DNA of 49,564 nt from a virus: the IMG/VR virus record IMGVR_UViG_3300030090_003444, positions 1-49,564 of that record. One strand, written 5' to 3'. Numbering within the stretch: the stretch's first letter is position 1; each line of letters opens with the position of its first letter. Under the pieces are notes generated by a model, which worked only from the letters and a program-made list of their open reading frames with translations, did no database searches and was not told the DNA's origin. Positions 17,517 to 25,599 of the stretch are shown piece after piece. The translations under genes and the position numbers were made by a program.

Positions 17517-18188
17517 TCAACCTCCCGCCTCTGTTAAAGCAACCCAGCTATATGGGAACTTTTCCATGATAATTTCATCCCACATCCATGCGAGATCTTG
17601 GATTTCTTTCTGTGCATCTGAGGAACTTCTCAGATTAAACGCCCTGGCCCAAGCATATAACGACCCAGTAACGTAGTATTCTGTGTAAGTGGACTGAGGT
17701 AAAACCATGCGAGCCTGTTCTGGACAGACGCCTTTCTGAATCAGCCTATCGTATGTCCACAAAGCACTGTCGATAGCTTGCTGATAGATATCTACAATCT
17801 GATTACTGGGGTTGATATCTACAGTTTCGTCTGATGAACCTTGCTTCTTATTTAACGCTGCCTTGCGCCACTCATTAGGTGTATATGTTTCAGCCTCGTA
17901 ACTAACATACCTACGGCTGATCTCGTTGTAGCTAAAACCAATCACATGTTTAAATCGTTGCCTCGCAACAAAGATAGGCACACACTCACGCATGGTGATA
18001 GTGCAGTGAGTAAACGGAGTAAAGTGATTGTGGTTGGCAAGATACTTGATTAGTCTCGCATCTATCTCCTCAAGATCCGCAAAGCCTTCACTAAAGTTAT
18101 AAAAGGACTCTCTGTTAAAACTAACCCGTGCAGCGTTCACCACTGTTAAATCGGTTCCCATTACGTCTATTAGTTTCGCTTCCATCAT
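17517..18188 (-). CDS. thyX: FAD-dependent thymidylate synthase ThyX
   Basis: A 223-residue enzyme making dTMP from dUMP with methylene-tetrahydrofolate, FAD and NADPH. The signature RHRx7S appears as RQR (residues 76-78) ... S86, followed by ISRRYVSY. The C-terminal part PEQARMVLPQSTYTEYYVTG is the substrate-binding motif. The usual His of RHR is Gln here. The first 68 bases overlap the 3' end of the endonuclease VII gene in another frame. Working with NrdJ nearby, it supplies thymidylate for phage DNA synthesis. Confidence 0.93.
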   Translation of the reverse strand: MMEAKLIDVMGTDLTVVNAARVSFNRESFYNFSEGFADLEEIDARLIKYLANHNHFTPFTHCTITMRECVPIFVARQRFKHVIGFSYNEISRRYVSYEAETYTPNEWRKAALNKKQGSSDETVDINPSNQIVDIYQQAIDSALWTYDRLIQKGVCPEQARMVLPQSTYTEYYVTGSLYAWARAFNLRSSSDAQKEIQDLAWMWDEIIMEKFPYSWVALTEAGG

Positions 18189-18618
18189 TACACTCTAAAT
18201 AATTTATAGCTCTATTTAATATTTCGATGTTGTCATCGAAGCCGCCCAACGCCCGGTTACACTTGTGGCACAGCCAGCCTCGAAAACTTTTTGTTTGGTG
18301 GTTATGGTCAAGCACCCAGCTTCCGTTTCGGGTGTTGCCTTTGCCTTTGACCGACTCCTCGTCAGCCAAGCAAATAGGGCAAATATAATTTTCTGGAGGC
18401 GGGCCATGTTTATATCGTAACTCCTCTCTAGTTTTTGATAGTTCTTGATTGCACTTACGACATTCGGGTCTGAGATAATTACCACCGCTGGTGAAAGAGT
18501 AAGAGGAGAGAGGCAGAAACGTATTACACTTGCTACAAACCTTGCCCTCACCCCCACCTAAATCTTCATGTTCTATAAATAAAGTCAGTTGCTCTTTTTT
18601 GAGCCTTGAAATATTCAT
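18121..18618 (-). CDS. Recombination endonuclease VII-type HNH nuclease
   Basis: A 165-residue protein. CSKCNTF...CRKCN is an N-terminal zinc-binding pair of CxxC motifs. CPICL, LDHNHQTKSFRGWLCHKCN and LGGFDDN match the treble-clef endonuclease VII domain, with D/H-N-H as the catalytic site. The T4 enzyme resolves branched DNA and trims packaging substrates; a similar role, or a free-standing homing role, is possible here. GAGG lies 8 bases before the ATG. The last 22 codons overlap thyX, so the tail after NYLE is constrained by two frames. Confidence 0.85.
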   Translation of the reverse strand: MNISRLKKEQLTLFIEHEDLGGGEGKVCSKCNTFLPLSSYSFTSGGNYLRPECRKCNQELSKTREELRYKHGPPPENYICPICLADEESVKGKGNTRNGSWVLDHNHQTKSFRGWLCHKCNRALGGFDDNIEILNRAINYLECNDGSETNRRNGNRFNSGERCTG

Positions 18619-18724
18619 AATTGAATCCTCGTTCCCACTCCCTATATCTGTCGGAGTGGGGTCGAAAAGGGTTAGCAGAATAATTTCTAAACCCTTTCCG
18701 GCCTTCTGAAAAAATATCCCTCAT
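18566..18724 (-). CDS. RMF-like small protein
   Basis: A 52-residue protein starting 17 bases after the NrdJ stop. The core reads EGRKGFRNYSANPF, then REWERGFNYEYF. This is the G..A/F....NP(F/Y).......W..G(F/W) pattern of ribosome modulation factor, a small protein that binds 30S ribosomes and promotes inactive 100S dimers. Phage versions of this motif are common but their role is not settled. The 3' end overlaps the endonuclease VII start by 53 bases. Alternative starts upstream would place coding sequence inside nrdJ. Confidence 0.6.
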   Translation of the reverse strand: MRDIFSEGRKGFRNYSANPFRPHSDRYREWERGFNYEYFKAQKRATDFIYRT

Positions 18725-18740
18725 TGGGAAAGGATATCGT

Positions 18741-20444
18741 CTAGGAGCCACAGGAGCCTCCGGTCTGGGCGATATCGCAGATATCATGAGTTTCAACATG
18801 CTCTTCGAATTCTGTACCTAGTTTATCCACGGCTTCATGATAAGGAACTACAGACAAAGGTTGACCGCCTCTAGCCCCGTCAGGGTAGCAAGTAAAGCCA
18901 CGCAATCTGTGGGCATATTTAGCAAGGGTGTCAGCAAAATGTTCAACCGTGTCTTCATTGTTAAGTTTAGATCCCCATGATGGTAAGTTAATTGTGCTAC
19001 TGATAGACATATCAACATAGTCTTGAACGTCTGCCTGGAATCGCATTCTCTTTTCATAATTATCCGCGAGATCCAAAGCACTTTCGATGCTCTCTGGGTC
19101 TACACCGTAGATGTCGATGAGTTCTTGCGCCGCGCTGTCAACCACATATTGATACTTCCACCGCGTTCCTTGAGTGAGGTAGCGGCGCTTGTAGGCAACA
19201 GCAAAGAGAGGCTCAACGCCGGTTGTGGTCCCGGCCAAAATCCCAATCGAACCGGTCGGGGCGATAGCCCGGTTTGCTACAGGGCGCGAGATAGATAGTT
19301 CATCTGCATATTCTTTCGCGGTTTTATCAGCTTGCTTCTTATAGATTGACAACCACCGATGCAGTTCTGGTGTCACCTCATATTTAGACCCGCGTTTAAT
19401 CAGCCACTCGTGAATGCCCATCAGACCTAAACCTAGCCGGCGATTTTTTTCACGGGTTTTGTAAACAGCCTCATAGGGCAGGTGCGCTCGTAAGGTGCCA
19501 CACATCAGGAACTTGATGCCAAGTTCAACGATATCTCTGAACTCTGACTGTGATTCAACTCTTCCTAGATTGATAGATGCTAAGTTACAACAGTCATGCG
19601 AATCAGATGAGACGACTTCAGTGCAAGCGTTACGCAAAGTATCTTGCTCGTCATCAAAGAAGTTAAAAGAAAATCCAGGTTCAGCAGTACGCAAAGCCTG
19701 TCTGACATTCTGTAAGAATACATCACCGACCTTACCGGTCTTCCAGTAATCTAATAACCATGCGGTGTCATAGTTAATAGAGATGTTCGTCATGTCCAAC
19801 GGGGCGGGGAAATTAAAATCTTGTTCTTTGATCTGCTTGAGAGTGAAGCCTGTATTACCTACCGGCATTGTGTCCCAATCTTTAGCAGTCATAAACTCTT
19901 GTACGTCGCCGTGTTGCCAGTTTAACGACGCATAGATCGCTGATCGCCTTGACCCACCTTGCATGACGCGACGACCGATCTCGTTAATCATAGCTGCCTT
20001 TGGCACCGGGCCGCTGGCTGTCCCCCCGGTTCCGTTTAGAACTCGGCCCCGCTCTCTATAAACACTGTAGTCAACACCGATACCGCCACCGGTCATCAAG
20101 CAAGATTCAGAGGACCAGCTTAGATTGGCCCAATCCTGACGAGTATCCTCTTCGGCTTTCAGCAGGAAGCAGTTGTTGTAAAACCGATTCTTGCGACCGG
20201 CGTAATACAGATACCGACCACCTGGCACAAACTTCAAGTCGATCATGTATTGCTTCAACTGAAACAACTCATCATCTGTCATCAGCTTATGCTCGTCATG
20301 ACGATAATCGCCACACACATCGTCAACTAGGACACAGCAAAGTTGCTCCCAGGTTTCGCAACCGGCATGAGCGTATTTTAAATTAAAAATGTCCTCGGAA
20401 AACTTCGACCGGAACATGGGGTTTTTATTAGATTTGAAACTCAT
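18741..20444 (-). CDS. nrdJ: Adenosylcobalamin-dependent ribonucleotide reductase (class II)
   Basis: A 567-residue enzyme reducing ribonucleotides to deoxyribonucleotides. Active-site residues visible: N272, C274 (thiyl radical site) and E276 in NACTE; redox partners C92 (NNCFLL) and C286 (CCNLASINLG); and a C-terminal cysteine pair for re-reduction (CDIAQTGGSC). There is no R2 subunit gene nearby and no glycyl-radical motif, which favours class II, active with or without oxygen but needing host B12. It is shorter than cellular NrdJ, as is usual for phage forms. The 5' end overlaps a 59-residue gene by 17 bases. Operates with ThyX. Confidence 0.9.
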   Translation of the reverse strand: MSFKSNKNPMFRSKFSEDIFNLKYAHAGCETWEQLCCVLVDDVCGDYRHDEHKLMTDDELFQLKQYMIDLKFVPGGRYLYYAGRKNRFYNNCFLLKAEEDTRQDWANLSWSSESCLMTGGGIGVDYSVYRERGRVLNGTGGTASGPVPKAAMINEIGRRVMQGGSRRSAIYASLNWQHGDVQEFMTAKDWDTMPVGNTGFTLKQIKEQDFNFPAPLDMTNISINYDTAWLLDYWKTGKVGDVFLQNVRQALRTAEPGFSFNFFDDEQDTLRNACTEVVSSDSHDCCNLASINLGRVESQSEFRDIVELGIKFLMCGTLRAHLPYEAVYKTREKNRRLGLGLMGIHEWLIKRGSKYEVTPELHRWLSIYKKQADKTAKEYADELSISRPVANRAIAPTGSIGILAGTTTGVEPLFAVAYKRRYLTQGTRWKYQYVVDSAAQELIDIYGVDPESIESALDLADNYEKRMRFQADVQDYVDMSISSTINLPSWGSKLNNEDTVEHFADTLAKYAHRLRGFTCYPDGARGGQPLSVVPYHEAVDKLGTEFEEHVETHDICDIAQTGGSCGS

Positions 20445-20607
20445 CGACTTTTACACCAATCTTTTTTATAAGCGCACCATCGACACAATGCTCAATGGCT
20501 TCTGTAATCAACTCCTCTGCTTCCAAAATGACGCCTTCGGCTCCGTCTGCCGGTATCCAACTAGCATCATTATCGACAGTAATATCTAAGTAGATTGTTA
20601 GTCTCAT
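20428..20607 (-). CDS. Small acidic hypothetical protein
   Basis: A 59-residue gene between nrdJ and the coiled-coil gene, found by translating the gap. The ATG overlaps the preceding stop (TAATG), and its own end overlaps nrdJ by 17 bases, so the three are probably coupled. The N-terminus is a beta-strand-like MRLTIYLDITVD. The remainder is acidic and helical (EGVILEAEELITEAIEH), ending in a Lys-rich strand. The pattern is like many small phage hypotheticals; no function known. Confidence 0.7.
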   Translation of the reverse strand: MRLTIYLDITVDNDASWIPADGAEGVILEAEELITEAIEHCVDGALIKKIGVKVDEFQI

Positions 20608-20861
20608 TAAAATCCACGGCCACCGAAAAAGTAAGTGGCCGCCCTATCTTTGATCTTCTTATTCATTTCCGAAATGTATTTGTTTTTGCTAATCATCAGG
20701 GCCTCGTGAGCAATCTGATAATTTTTTTGTGCGAGCGCGTACTCTTCTTTCGCTGCTTCATAATCAGCGTACTTGAGATTGTTCAGTTCGCTTTGCTTGG
20801 CTTCAATCTCTTTTTCGAGTTCCTTGATCGTCGCCTCTGTCGTCTGTGTAAACTCACTCAT
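20607..20861 (-). CDS. Coiled-coil hypothetical protein
   Basis: An 84-residue, highly charged protein (Glu/Lys/Ala), almost entirely heptad-patterned helix from about residue 10 to 70, ending in TYFFGGRGF. No membrane segment. It overlaps both neighbours by a few bases within the nucleotide-metabolism operon. Function unknown; it may be an adaptor or inhibitor that works by binding a partner. Confidence 0.7.
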   Translation of the reverse strand: MSEFTQTTEATIKELEKEIEAKQSELNNLKYADYEAAKEEYALAQKNYQIAHEALMISKNKYISEMNKKIKDRAATYFFGGRGF

Positions 20862-21144
20862 ATTCTTGTTCTCCTGCTAGTTCGCCGCCGATGGCGCTAT
20901 AACCGATTTTATCAACCCAGCTATCTTCAAGCTCTGGACTTTTGCAAGCGCGGCAGGTCTTTACCCAGTCCATTGCTAGTGCTACCTCAAACGGATAAAT
21001 CTTTCTGTCGAAAATAACACTCCATCCTTGAGCAATGTCAGAGAAGTTTTTGTTGGGAGGTCCGTATTCGTCTTGCCTGTCTCCGTTGATGAGGTCTTTT
21101 GCCTCGTTAATCATAAGGTTTCTTTTTGGATAATAGTCGCTCAT
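20854..21144 (-). CDS. DUF6378-like phage protein
   Basis: A 96-residue protein. GDRQDEYGPPNKNFSDIAQGW followed by EVALAMDWVKTCRACKSPELEDSWVDKIGY fits a small helical phage family (R-x-x-x-YG ... F..IA..W ... V..AM...K..R ... D.W.D..GY) that I recall as DUF6378. Its helical pattern resembles MazG-like nucleotide pyrophosphohydrolases, but the EExxE metal motif is not evident, so enzymatic activity is not claimed. Located between dNTP-synthesis genes and nucleases. Confidence 0.65.
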   Translation of the reverse strand: MSDYYPKRNLMINEAKDLINGDRQDEYGPPNKNFSDIAQGWSVIFDRKIYPFEVALAMDWVKTCRACKSPELEDSWVDKIGYSAIGGELAGEQEYE

Positions 21145-21458
21145 TTCTTCCTCTTGTTTAGATCAGGGAAAGGTATCACGTTGTCGCCTTCAAATTTGAC
21201 TTCGACCTTCTTATCAAGCTCGTACTCGGAATCAATATCCATGAACTCACACAGAGAGTTATCAACAGCCTCAGTCAAGATCGTGATGATGCAAGCCATC
21301 GCGTCATATTCTTTAGTGCCTTCCAAGGACTTGGTGACAAAATCACCGACCTCGACTTGCAACATTTGATTCTCTGTATCCAGATGCACGAAGATACCAA
21401 ACGTGTTATTTGGTATCATCACTTTGTGACTTAATTCTAGTGGCGCTTTTTTATCCAT
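21141..21458 (-). CDS. Hypothetical protein in the replication operon
   Basis: A 105-residue protein of mixed charge with beta-rich N-terminal half (TFGIFVHLDTENQMLQVEVG) and an acidic helical middle, ending in the basic tail LNKRKK. The 4-base overlap with the downstream gene and 22-base overlap with the upstream nuclease gene show it is part of one tightly packed operon. No family recognised. Confidence 0.65.
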   Translation of the reverse strand: MDKKAPLELSHKVMIPNNTFGIFVHLDTENQMLQVEVGDFVTKSLEGTKEYDAMACIITILTEAVDNSLCEFMDIDSEYELDKKVEVKFEGDNVIPFPDLNKRKK

Positions 21459-21832
21459 TGGCTCATTTCTAAAAAATCTTTTGCGTAAAGAATAGCTATA
21501 GGTTCTTTGCGGTCGCCTTTCACAATGGCAACCGGTTTAGTATCTTTTATTAAATTAGATTCGGCTTGCTCTAGGGCGTCGTATAAAGTCACCCTGGCTC
21601 TGGCTTTGCATTCCACGGTCCAAGGAAACTTACGTCTAGCAAGTGGGCTAAGACCAATATCCGGTCCGTTCACGCCGCCGGGGGTAGACTGGATGTCGTC
21701 GTCTTCAACACCGGGTAGAGTCTGGCGTAACCAATCTCGCACCCACTGCTGAAGACGACGACCCTTAGCCTTCGCTGACGCTACTGATATCTTTCGGTTC
21801 TTCTTGGAAGAACGTGTAGTATTCAAAGGCAT
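21437..21832 (-). CDS. Putative PD-(D/E)xK or VRR-NUC-like nuclease
   Basis: About 131 residues from the ATG at 21832; longer in-frame starts lie deep in the upstream gene. SAKAKGRRLQQWVRDWL is an N-terminal helix. NGPDIGLSPLARRKFPWTVECKAR supplies a D...E-C-K pair, and LEQAESN a helix with Gln, as in small restriction-like or Holliday-junction-type nucleases. Located directly after the Cas4-like exonuclease, which fits a recombination or DNA-processing role. The first 68 bases overlap the exonuclease gene. Catalytic identity is inferred from pattern. Confidence 0.65.
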   Translation of the reverse strand: MPLNTTRSSKKNRKISVASAKAKGRRLQQWVRDWLRQTLPGVEDDDIQSTPGGVNGPDIGLSPLARRKFPWTVECKARARVTLYDALEQAESNLIKDTKPVAIVKGDRKEPIAILYAKDFLEMSQWIKKRH

Positions 21833-22676
21833 TTGCTGACTTAGACCTAGCTCGTTTGCGATATTGCAAGTCAGGCCAGCATGTATATTTATAATCACAA
21901 TAAGAACAGGTGATAGCCAACTTGCGGTTCCCTGTTAGCTTCTTGTAGAAGGTTTCTTCAACGTCTGAGAAGTCACGTTTGAAGTTATCTTTATCAGCAG
22001 TTTTGTATCGTTTGATTGTGTCTACAATTTTATCATAATACAGATTTTCATCTGCTGGGTTGGCTGGGCAGATTTTAATATCGCCTGTCTCTTTACTGAT
22101 GACAATCCAACCGCCGGCCTCAAGATCATGATACTTAGCTCTCTCGGCCCTAGTATAACCAAACAACTGACTGACGTAACCGAAGCTATCAGTTTCTTTT
22201 AGTGCTTCATATGATTTGAATTTACTATCGAAAGCATAGCGTGAGGCAGATTTGATATCCCACAGGGTTAGCTGACCCGCCTCGTCTTGAATAATAATAT
22301 CAAACTCGCCATTCAATTCACCCTCTTCTGTATGCAAGACGGTGCGCTGGTTGATGGCAAAAATGTTTACACCTGCTGCTTTTAAAATAGCAACGGCTAG
22401 AACTTCTGTCATATCGCCATACGTCATTTTCACTTTGAACGATGGCGTTTTGGGTAGTGGCTTCCAGTTTAGTTTCTCTGCGTGAAGAATGCAGAATGGC
22501 TTGCCAACCTGAGATAGTGACGGGAGTGTTGCTTTTTCCCTAGGTGGTTCGTTAAACCTCTGTAGTTTGTCATGAAAACTTTGCGTTGCCTCCTGTATTA
22601 CGTTAGGAGGCAACGCTGGCTTGCTATAAAGAAAGTCATCTAACTTGTCTTGAAGCCAATGCACATCATCGTGCAT
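21765..22676 (-). CDS. Cas4/RecB-like PD-(D/E)xK exonuclease
   Basis: A 303-residue protein. Nuclease residues: E124/D126 (GEFD), D140-I-K142 (WDIKS), and Q170...Y174 (SQLFGY). C62 together with C257, C260 and C266 (CSYCDYKYTC) would bind a 4Fe-4S cluster, as in Cas4 and AddB nucleases. Such phage exonucleases process DNA ends for recombination or degrade host DNA for nucleotides. It lies one base from the downstream end of the putative ssDNA-binding gene and close to polA, supporting a replication/recombination function. No CRISPR array is present, so this is not part of a CRISPR system. Confidence 0.82.
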   Translation of the reverse strand: MHDDVHWLQDKLDDFLYSKPALPPNVIQEATQSFHDKLQRFNEPPREKATLPSLSQVGKPFCILHAEKLNWKPLPKTPSFKVKMTYGDMTEVLAVAILKAAGVNIFAINQRTVLHTEEGELNGEFDIIIQDEAGQLTLWDIKSASRYAFDSKFKSYEALKETDSFGYVSQLFGYTRAERAKYHDLEAGGWIVISKETGDIKICPANPADENLYYDKIVDTIKRYKTADKDNFKRDFSDVEETFYKKLTGNRKLAITCSYCDYKYTCWPDLQYRKRARSKSANAFEYYTFFQEEPKDISSVSEG

Positions 22677-22677
22677 C

Positions 22678-23496
22678 TCACGGCTCTAAGATGTCGTCAA
22701 ACGCATCGACCACACCTGTGCTGTTGTCTCGCATCCGAGCTTCGACTTGAGCGTTCTCGTAGTCCTTCAACGCAAGAAAGTCTTGGCGCAGAATATTGTG
22801 ATCGCTATCAAGTTCGATGATATTATCCAACAATGGTTTATATTTTAGCACAAACCACTTATTCGATCCGCGCGAATCCATGTCGTAATCCAGCTTCATC
22901 TCAACGGACGCAGGGTTGATAGATGGTTTGTGTGACATCAAGCCACCAATAACATCGCCAATCTCTTTGAAATTAGATGGACCAAGTCTCATGCGAAAAG
23001 GAACGTCCACGATTTCTTTGGGTGTATCTGTACCCGGCGACACAGGGTCTACCATTCGGATCGTTCCATACACATGGCGATACAACTTCACCTTACTTGC
23101 GTTTGCGTAAGCGATTGGATCTTCACTACGCAGCTTCTCCTTTTGTTTGTATGGAACCCACCCACATTTATCACCACCAAACCAATCTAAAGCGGTGCTT
23201 TTGAAATCATGAAAGTGGGCAGAAATGTTTGTGTATTCCTCTTTCTCTGCGTCGAATACCATTGTCTGCATGGTATCCATATAAACCCTGATATAAACCT
23301 CTGTAGCGTAGTACTCTAGGCCATCAGTGTCTTTGAGGCAGATTGAGGGCGCTGGTACAGTAACCAGTTTATCGTCAAACTTAATGTTAGAGTCTCTGTT
23401 AATTCTAGCTCGGGCAATGTTAGGCGCTCCGGTAGACGGGACCGAATACATCGCTGCGAAATCTGGTGTGTCTTGTAATGTAGCGAGTTGATTCAT
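22678..23496 (-). CDS. Possible single-stranded DNA-binding protein
   Basis: A 272-residue protein. The ATG at 23496 is chosen because GGAG lies 7 bases upstream and a promoter (TTGACT, 17, TACAAC) ends just before it; the longer frame would start inside that promoter. The body is beta-rich with many Asp, Lys and aromatic residues. The last residues (GVVDAFDDILEP) form an acidic, hydrophobic tail like those SSB proteins use to recruit partners. Position between DNA polymerase and exonuclease also fits. No OB-fold motif can be proved by eye, so this is a working label. Confidence 0.5.
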   Translation of the reverse strand: MNQLATLQDTPDFAAMYSVPSTGAPNIARARINRDSNIKFDDKLVTVPAPSICLKDTDGLEYYATEVYIRVYMDTMQTMVFDAEKEEYTNISAHFHDFKSTALDWFGGDKCGWVPYKQKEKLRSEDPIAYANASKVKLYRHVYGTIRMVDPVSPGTDTPKEIVDVPFRMRLGPSNFKEIGDVIGGLMSHKPSINPASVEMKLDYDMDSRGSNKWFVLKYKPLLDNIIELDSDHNILRQDFLALKDYENAQVEARMRDNSTGVVDAFDDILEP

Positions 23497-23522
23497 TAGA
23501 ATCTCCAAATTAAAAGAGTGAT

Positions 23523-23551
23523 GTTGTAGCACAGTCTTTTTGAAAAGTCAA
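23523..23551 (-). promoter_or_regulatory. Internal sigma70-type promoter after polA
   Basis: On the - strand, TTGACT (complement of 23546-23551), a 17-base spacer and TACAAC (complement of 23523-23528). It overlaps the last codons of the polymerase gene and would give extra transcription of the putative SSB gene, expected if that product is needed in large amounts. Confidence 0.6.
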
Positions 23552-25599
23552 GTAAAATCGTACTGCTCCATCCAGTTTTTTCCCCTCGACATTTCGACAG
23601 CCAAAGGGATGAAGGTATCAAGACCGAAGCGTCGTTGTGCTTCATCTTGTGCGGCAAGCAAACAGGATGGGCCAATATCTTTTATGATATTTATTTCATC
23701 TGGGTGGCAGTCAATCAACACACTGTCATGCACGGTGTTGATTACACGACTTCTCAAGTCTAGTTCTTTTAGTTTGTTGCACAGCAGAATCACACCGAGT
23801 GGCACGATCTCTGCCGTCGCAACCGATTGAACAGGGTAGTTCACTATTTGGGTCTTGGCGCTGGCGTTCCCCTGGCTATTTCGGAAGCAATCTGGAAAAT
23901 CGAACTGTCTTCCGGTGGCGGTAATGATCCGCTTTGTCCTGATCGCTCGCTCTTGTAGCTCTGTGTGCCAGGCGAAGATGCCTTGGTATTTGGCGAAGAA
24001 CTCTTTGAAGTAAGCCATCTGTGCCGGAGTGCCACTTGTGCCGCCGTAGAGGGGTCGAAAAGTGCTTGCTTTAGCTGGGCCTCGCTCAGTGGGTTCCCCA
24101 TGATCTGTAAGCACTTTCGCAGTGTAGGCGTGGACATCAAAACCATTCTCTACCTCCTCTTTGATTTTGTGATCTCGGGCCAGCGTACCGGCCACGCGAA
24201 ACTCTAACTGTGAATAGTCGATCTCAATCAACTCACCGTTTTCAAACCGGCTTACAAAAGCGCGGCGAACAGGGAACAACTTGCCTTTCGGCATGTTTTG
24301 TAGATTGGGGTTGCTGCTACTTAGACGACCTGTAGCAGTGATACATTGGTTAAAATTAGCATGTAGTAAACCATCAGACTTGATTCCTTTCTTGATGCCT
24401 TCGATGAATGACGCTCTGTAAGTTTCTATTGCAGATAATCGGACGATTGACTCTAAAAACTTTTTAGCGTCTGGGTCTTGCACCTGATTCATGAGGTTGT
24501 TCAGAGTAATCTTATCTGTCTTGAAGCCACCAGATGCCGCCAAGGCAACAGACGGTTTGATATTTAAACCCGCCCGCTCTTTCGTATCTTCTAATAGAAA
24601 GCCTCGCCCGTCACACATCTGACATTTAGTAGCTTTCTTGAACCGCTCTCCGTTTTTCTTAGTTTTAAAAAAAGTACCCCGGCCATGACAGCCGGGGCAT
24701 TGGAGAGAACGGGTCTTGTAGGAGCGTCTGAAGCATCTCGACAGAGCATCTTTGAACTCTGCGAGAGACAGCCGTGGGCGACGTTTCGGTTTACCTTTCG
24801 CATCTGTCCCGATGTTCATGATATCTTTCCATAGAGCTTTATCAACCAGCTTCATGGAGTATAGAACCTCAGACATTTGCTCAGGAGAGGACAAGTTAAC
24901 CGGCGTGTCGCCCACTAGCTTATGGGTAGTCGCAGTCAAGAATGTTGAGAGTTCCTCTTGCTCTTGCGCGTAATCGTGATCCACCTGGTCAAGCACATCA
25001 AGATCAATCGCCATTCCTGACCGTTCGATATCTGTCAGAACCGAGCAAAATTGGCACATCAAATCTCTCACGGGAATGAGTGATGCACCCTCGGCATTGG
25101 TCATTTGCTCCGTCTGTTTCACATAAATCTCAGCAGTTGCCTTGACATCGTGAGACAGATATCTAGTTGCTTCTTCTCTGTGCATATCAGAGAAGTTTTG
25201 TCCTGCACTTAGAGCTTCACCGAGGGAGGCTAATTTCTCGGTGACCTCGTAGCGCGAGGACAGTGCGGCCAAGGCTAGGGGACCTCTTACCGCACGATTG
25301 AGGACATATTGATTAATCATTGTATCAATCACCTTGCCCTCAAAGTTGAAACCACTTTCACGCAACCAGGCTAAGTCAAACTTGGCGTTGTGTGCAATGA
25401 TATAATCAGACTGTGACAGTATGTCGCGAAAGGTTGACAGACCTTGTAGATCGTCTGGGTAAATCACGATTGGCTCATCGTCTACATCAAGTCTCATATA
25501 GCCAATCGCAGCCAGACTATTATTAGCGTTATAGGGCGTCGGGTCTGAACGATCACCATGAAGATCGACTTCTAAATCAATCACCGTATACCGGGGCAT
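23548..25599 (-). CDS. polA: DNA polymerase I (family A) with inserted DnaJ-type zinc finger
   Basis: 683 residues from the ATG at 25599 (GGGAG 8 bases upstream). Proofreading exonuclease: D8/E10, D75 and Y147/D151. Polymerase: motif A D461 (EIDYSQLEFR), motif B R506, K510, F514 and Y518, motif C H624-D625 (VHDSVL). Residues 301-333, between the two domains, contain CPGCHGRG and CQMCDGRG, two CxxCxGxG units as in the DnaJ central zinc finger. This insertion is characteristic of HMO-2011-type phages. F514 aligns with E. coli Phe762. The replicative polymerase of the phage. It overlaps the formyltransferase gene by 23 bases. Confidence 0.95.
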   Translation of the reverse strand: MPRYTVIDLEVDLHGDRSDPTPYNANNSLAAIGYMRLDVDDEPIVIYPDDLQGLSTFRDILSQSDYIIAHNAKFDLAWLRESGFNFEGKVIDTMINQYVLNRAVRGPLALAALSSRYEVTEKLASLGEALSAGQNFSDMHREEATRYLSHDVKATAEIYVKQTEQMTNAEGASLIPVRDLMCQFCSVLTDIERSGMAIDLDVLDQVDHDYAQEQEELSTFLTATTHKLVGDTPVNLSSPEQMSEVLYSMKLVDKALWKDIMNIGTDAKGKPKRRPRLSLAEFKDALSRCFRRSYKTRSLQCPGCHGRGTFFKTKKNGERFKKATKCQMCDGRGFLLEDTKERAGLNIKPSVALAASGGFKTDKITLNNLMNQVQDPDAKKFLESIVRLSAIETYRASFIEGIKKGIKSDGLLHANFNQCITATGRLSSSNPNLQNMPKGKLFPVRRAFVSRFENGELIEIDYSQLEFRVAGTLARDHKIKEEVENGFDVHAYTAKVLTDHGEPTERGPAKASTFRPLYGGTSGTPAQMAYFKEFFAKYQGIFAWHTELQERAIRTKRIITATGRQFDFPDCFRNSQGNASAKTQIVNYPVQSVATAEIVPLGVILLCNKLKELDLRSRVINTVHDSVLIDCHPDEINIIKDIGPSCLLAAQDEAQRRFGLDTFIPLAVEMSRGKNWMEQYDFT

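Noticed and set aside
18216-18557. 113-codon - frame inside the endonuclease VII gene
   Set aside because: The overlapping frame with CxxC, H-N-H motifs is clearly the real gene; this one has no recognisable content.
18121-18618. Group I intron or intein linked to the HNH nuclease beside thyX
   Set aside because: thyX, nrdJ and polA are all uninterrupted, with motifs in order, so no intron or intein is present.
20000-20386. 128-codon + frame opposite nrdJ
   Set aside because: Antisense shadow of a gene with intact active-site motifs.
21765-22676. Cas4-like nuclease as evidence for a CRISPR system
   Set aside because: No direct-repeat array and no other cas genes; phage replication modules often carry this nuclease.
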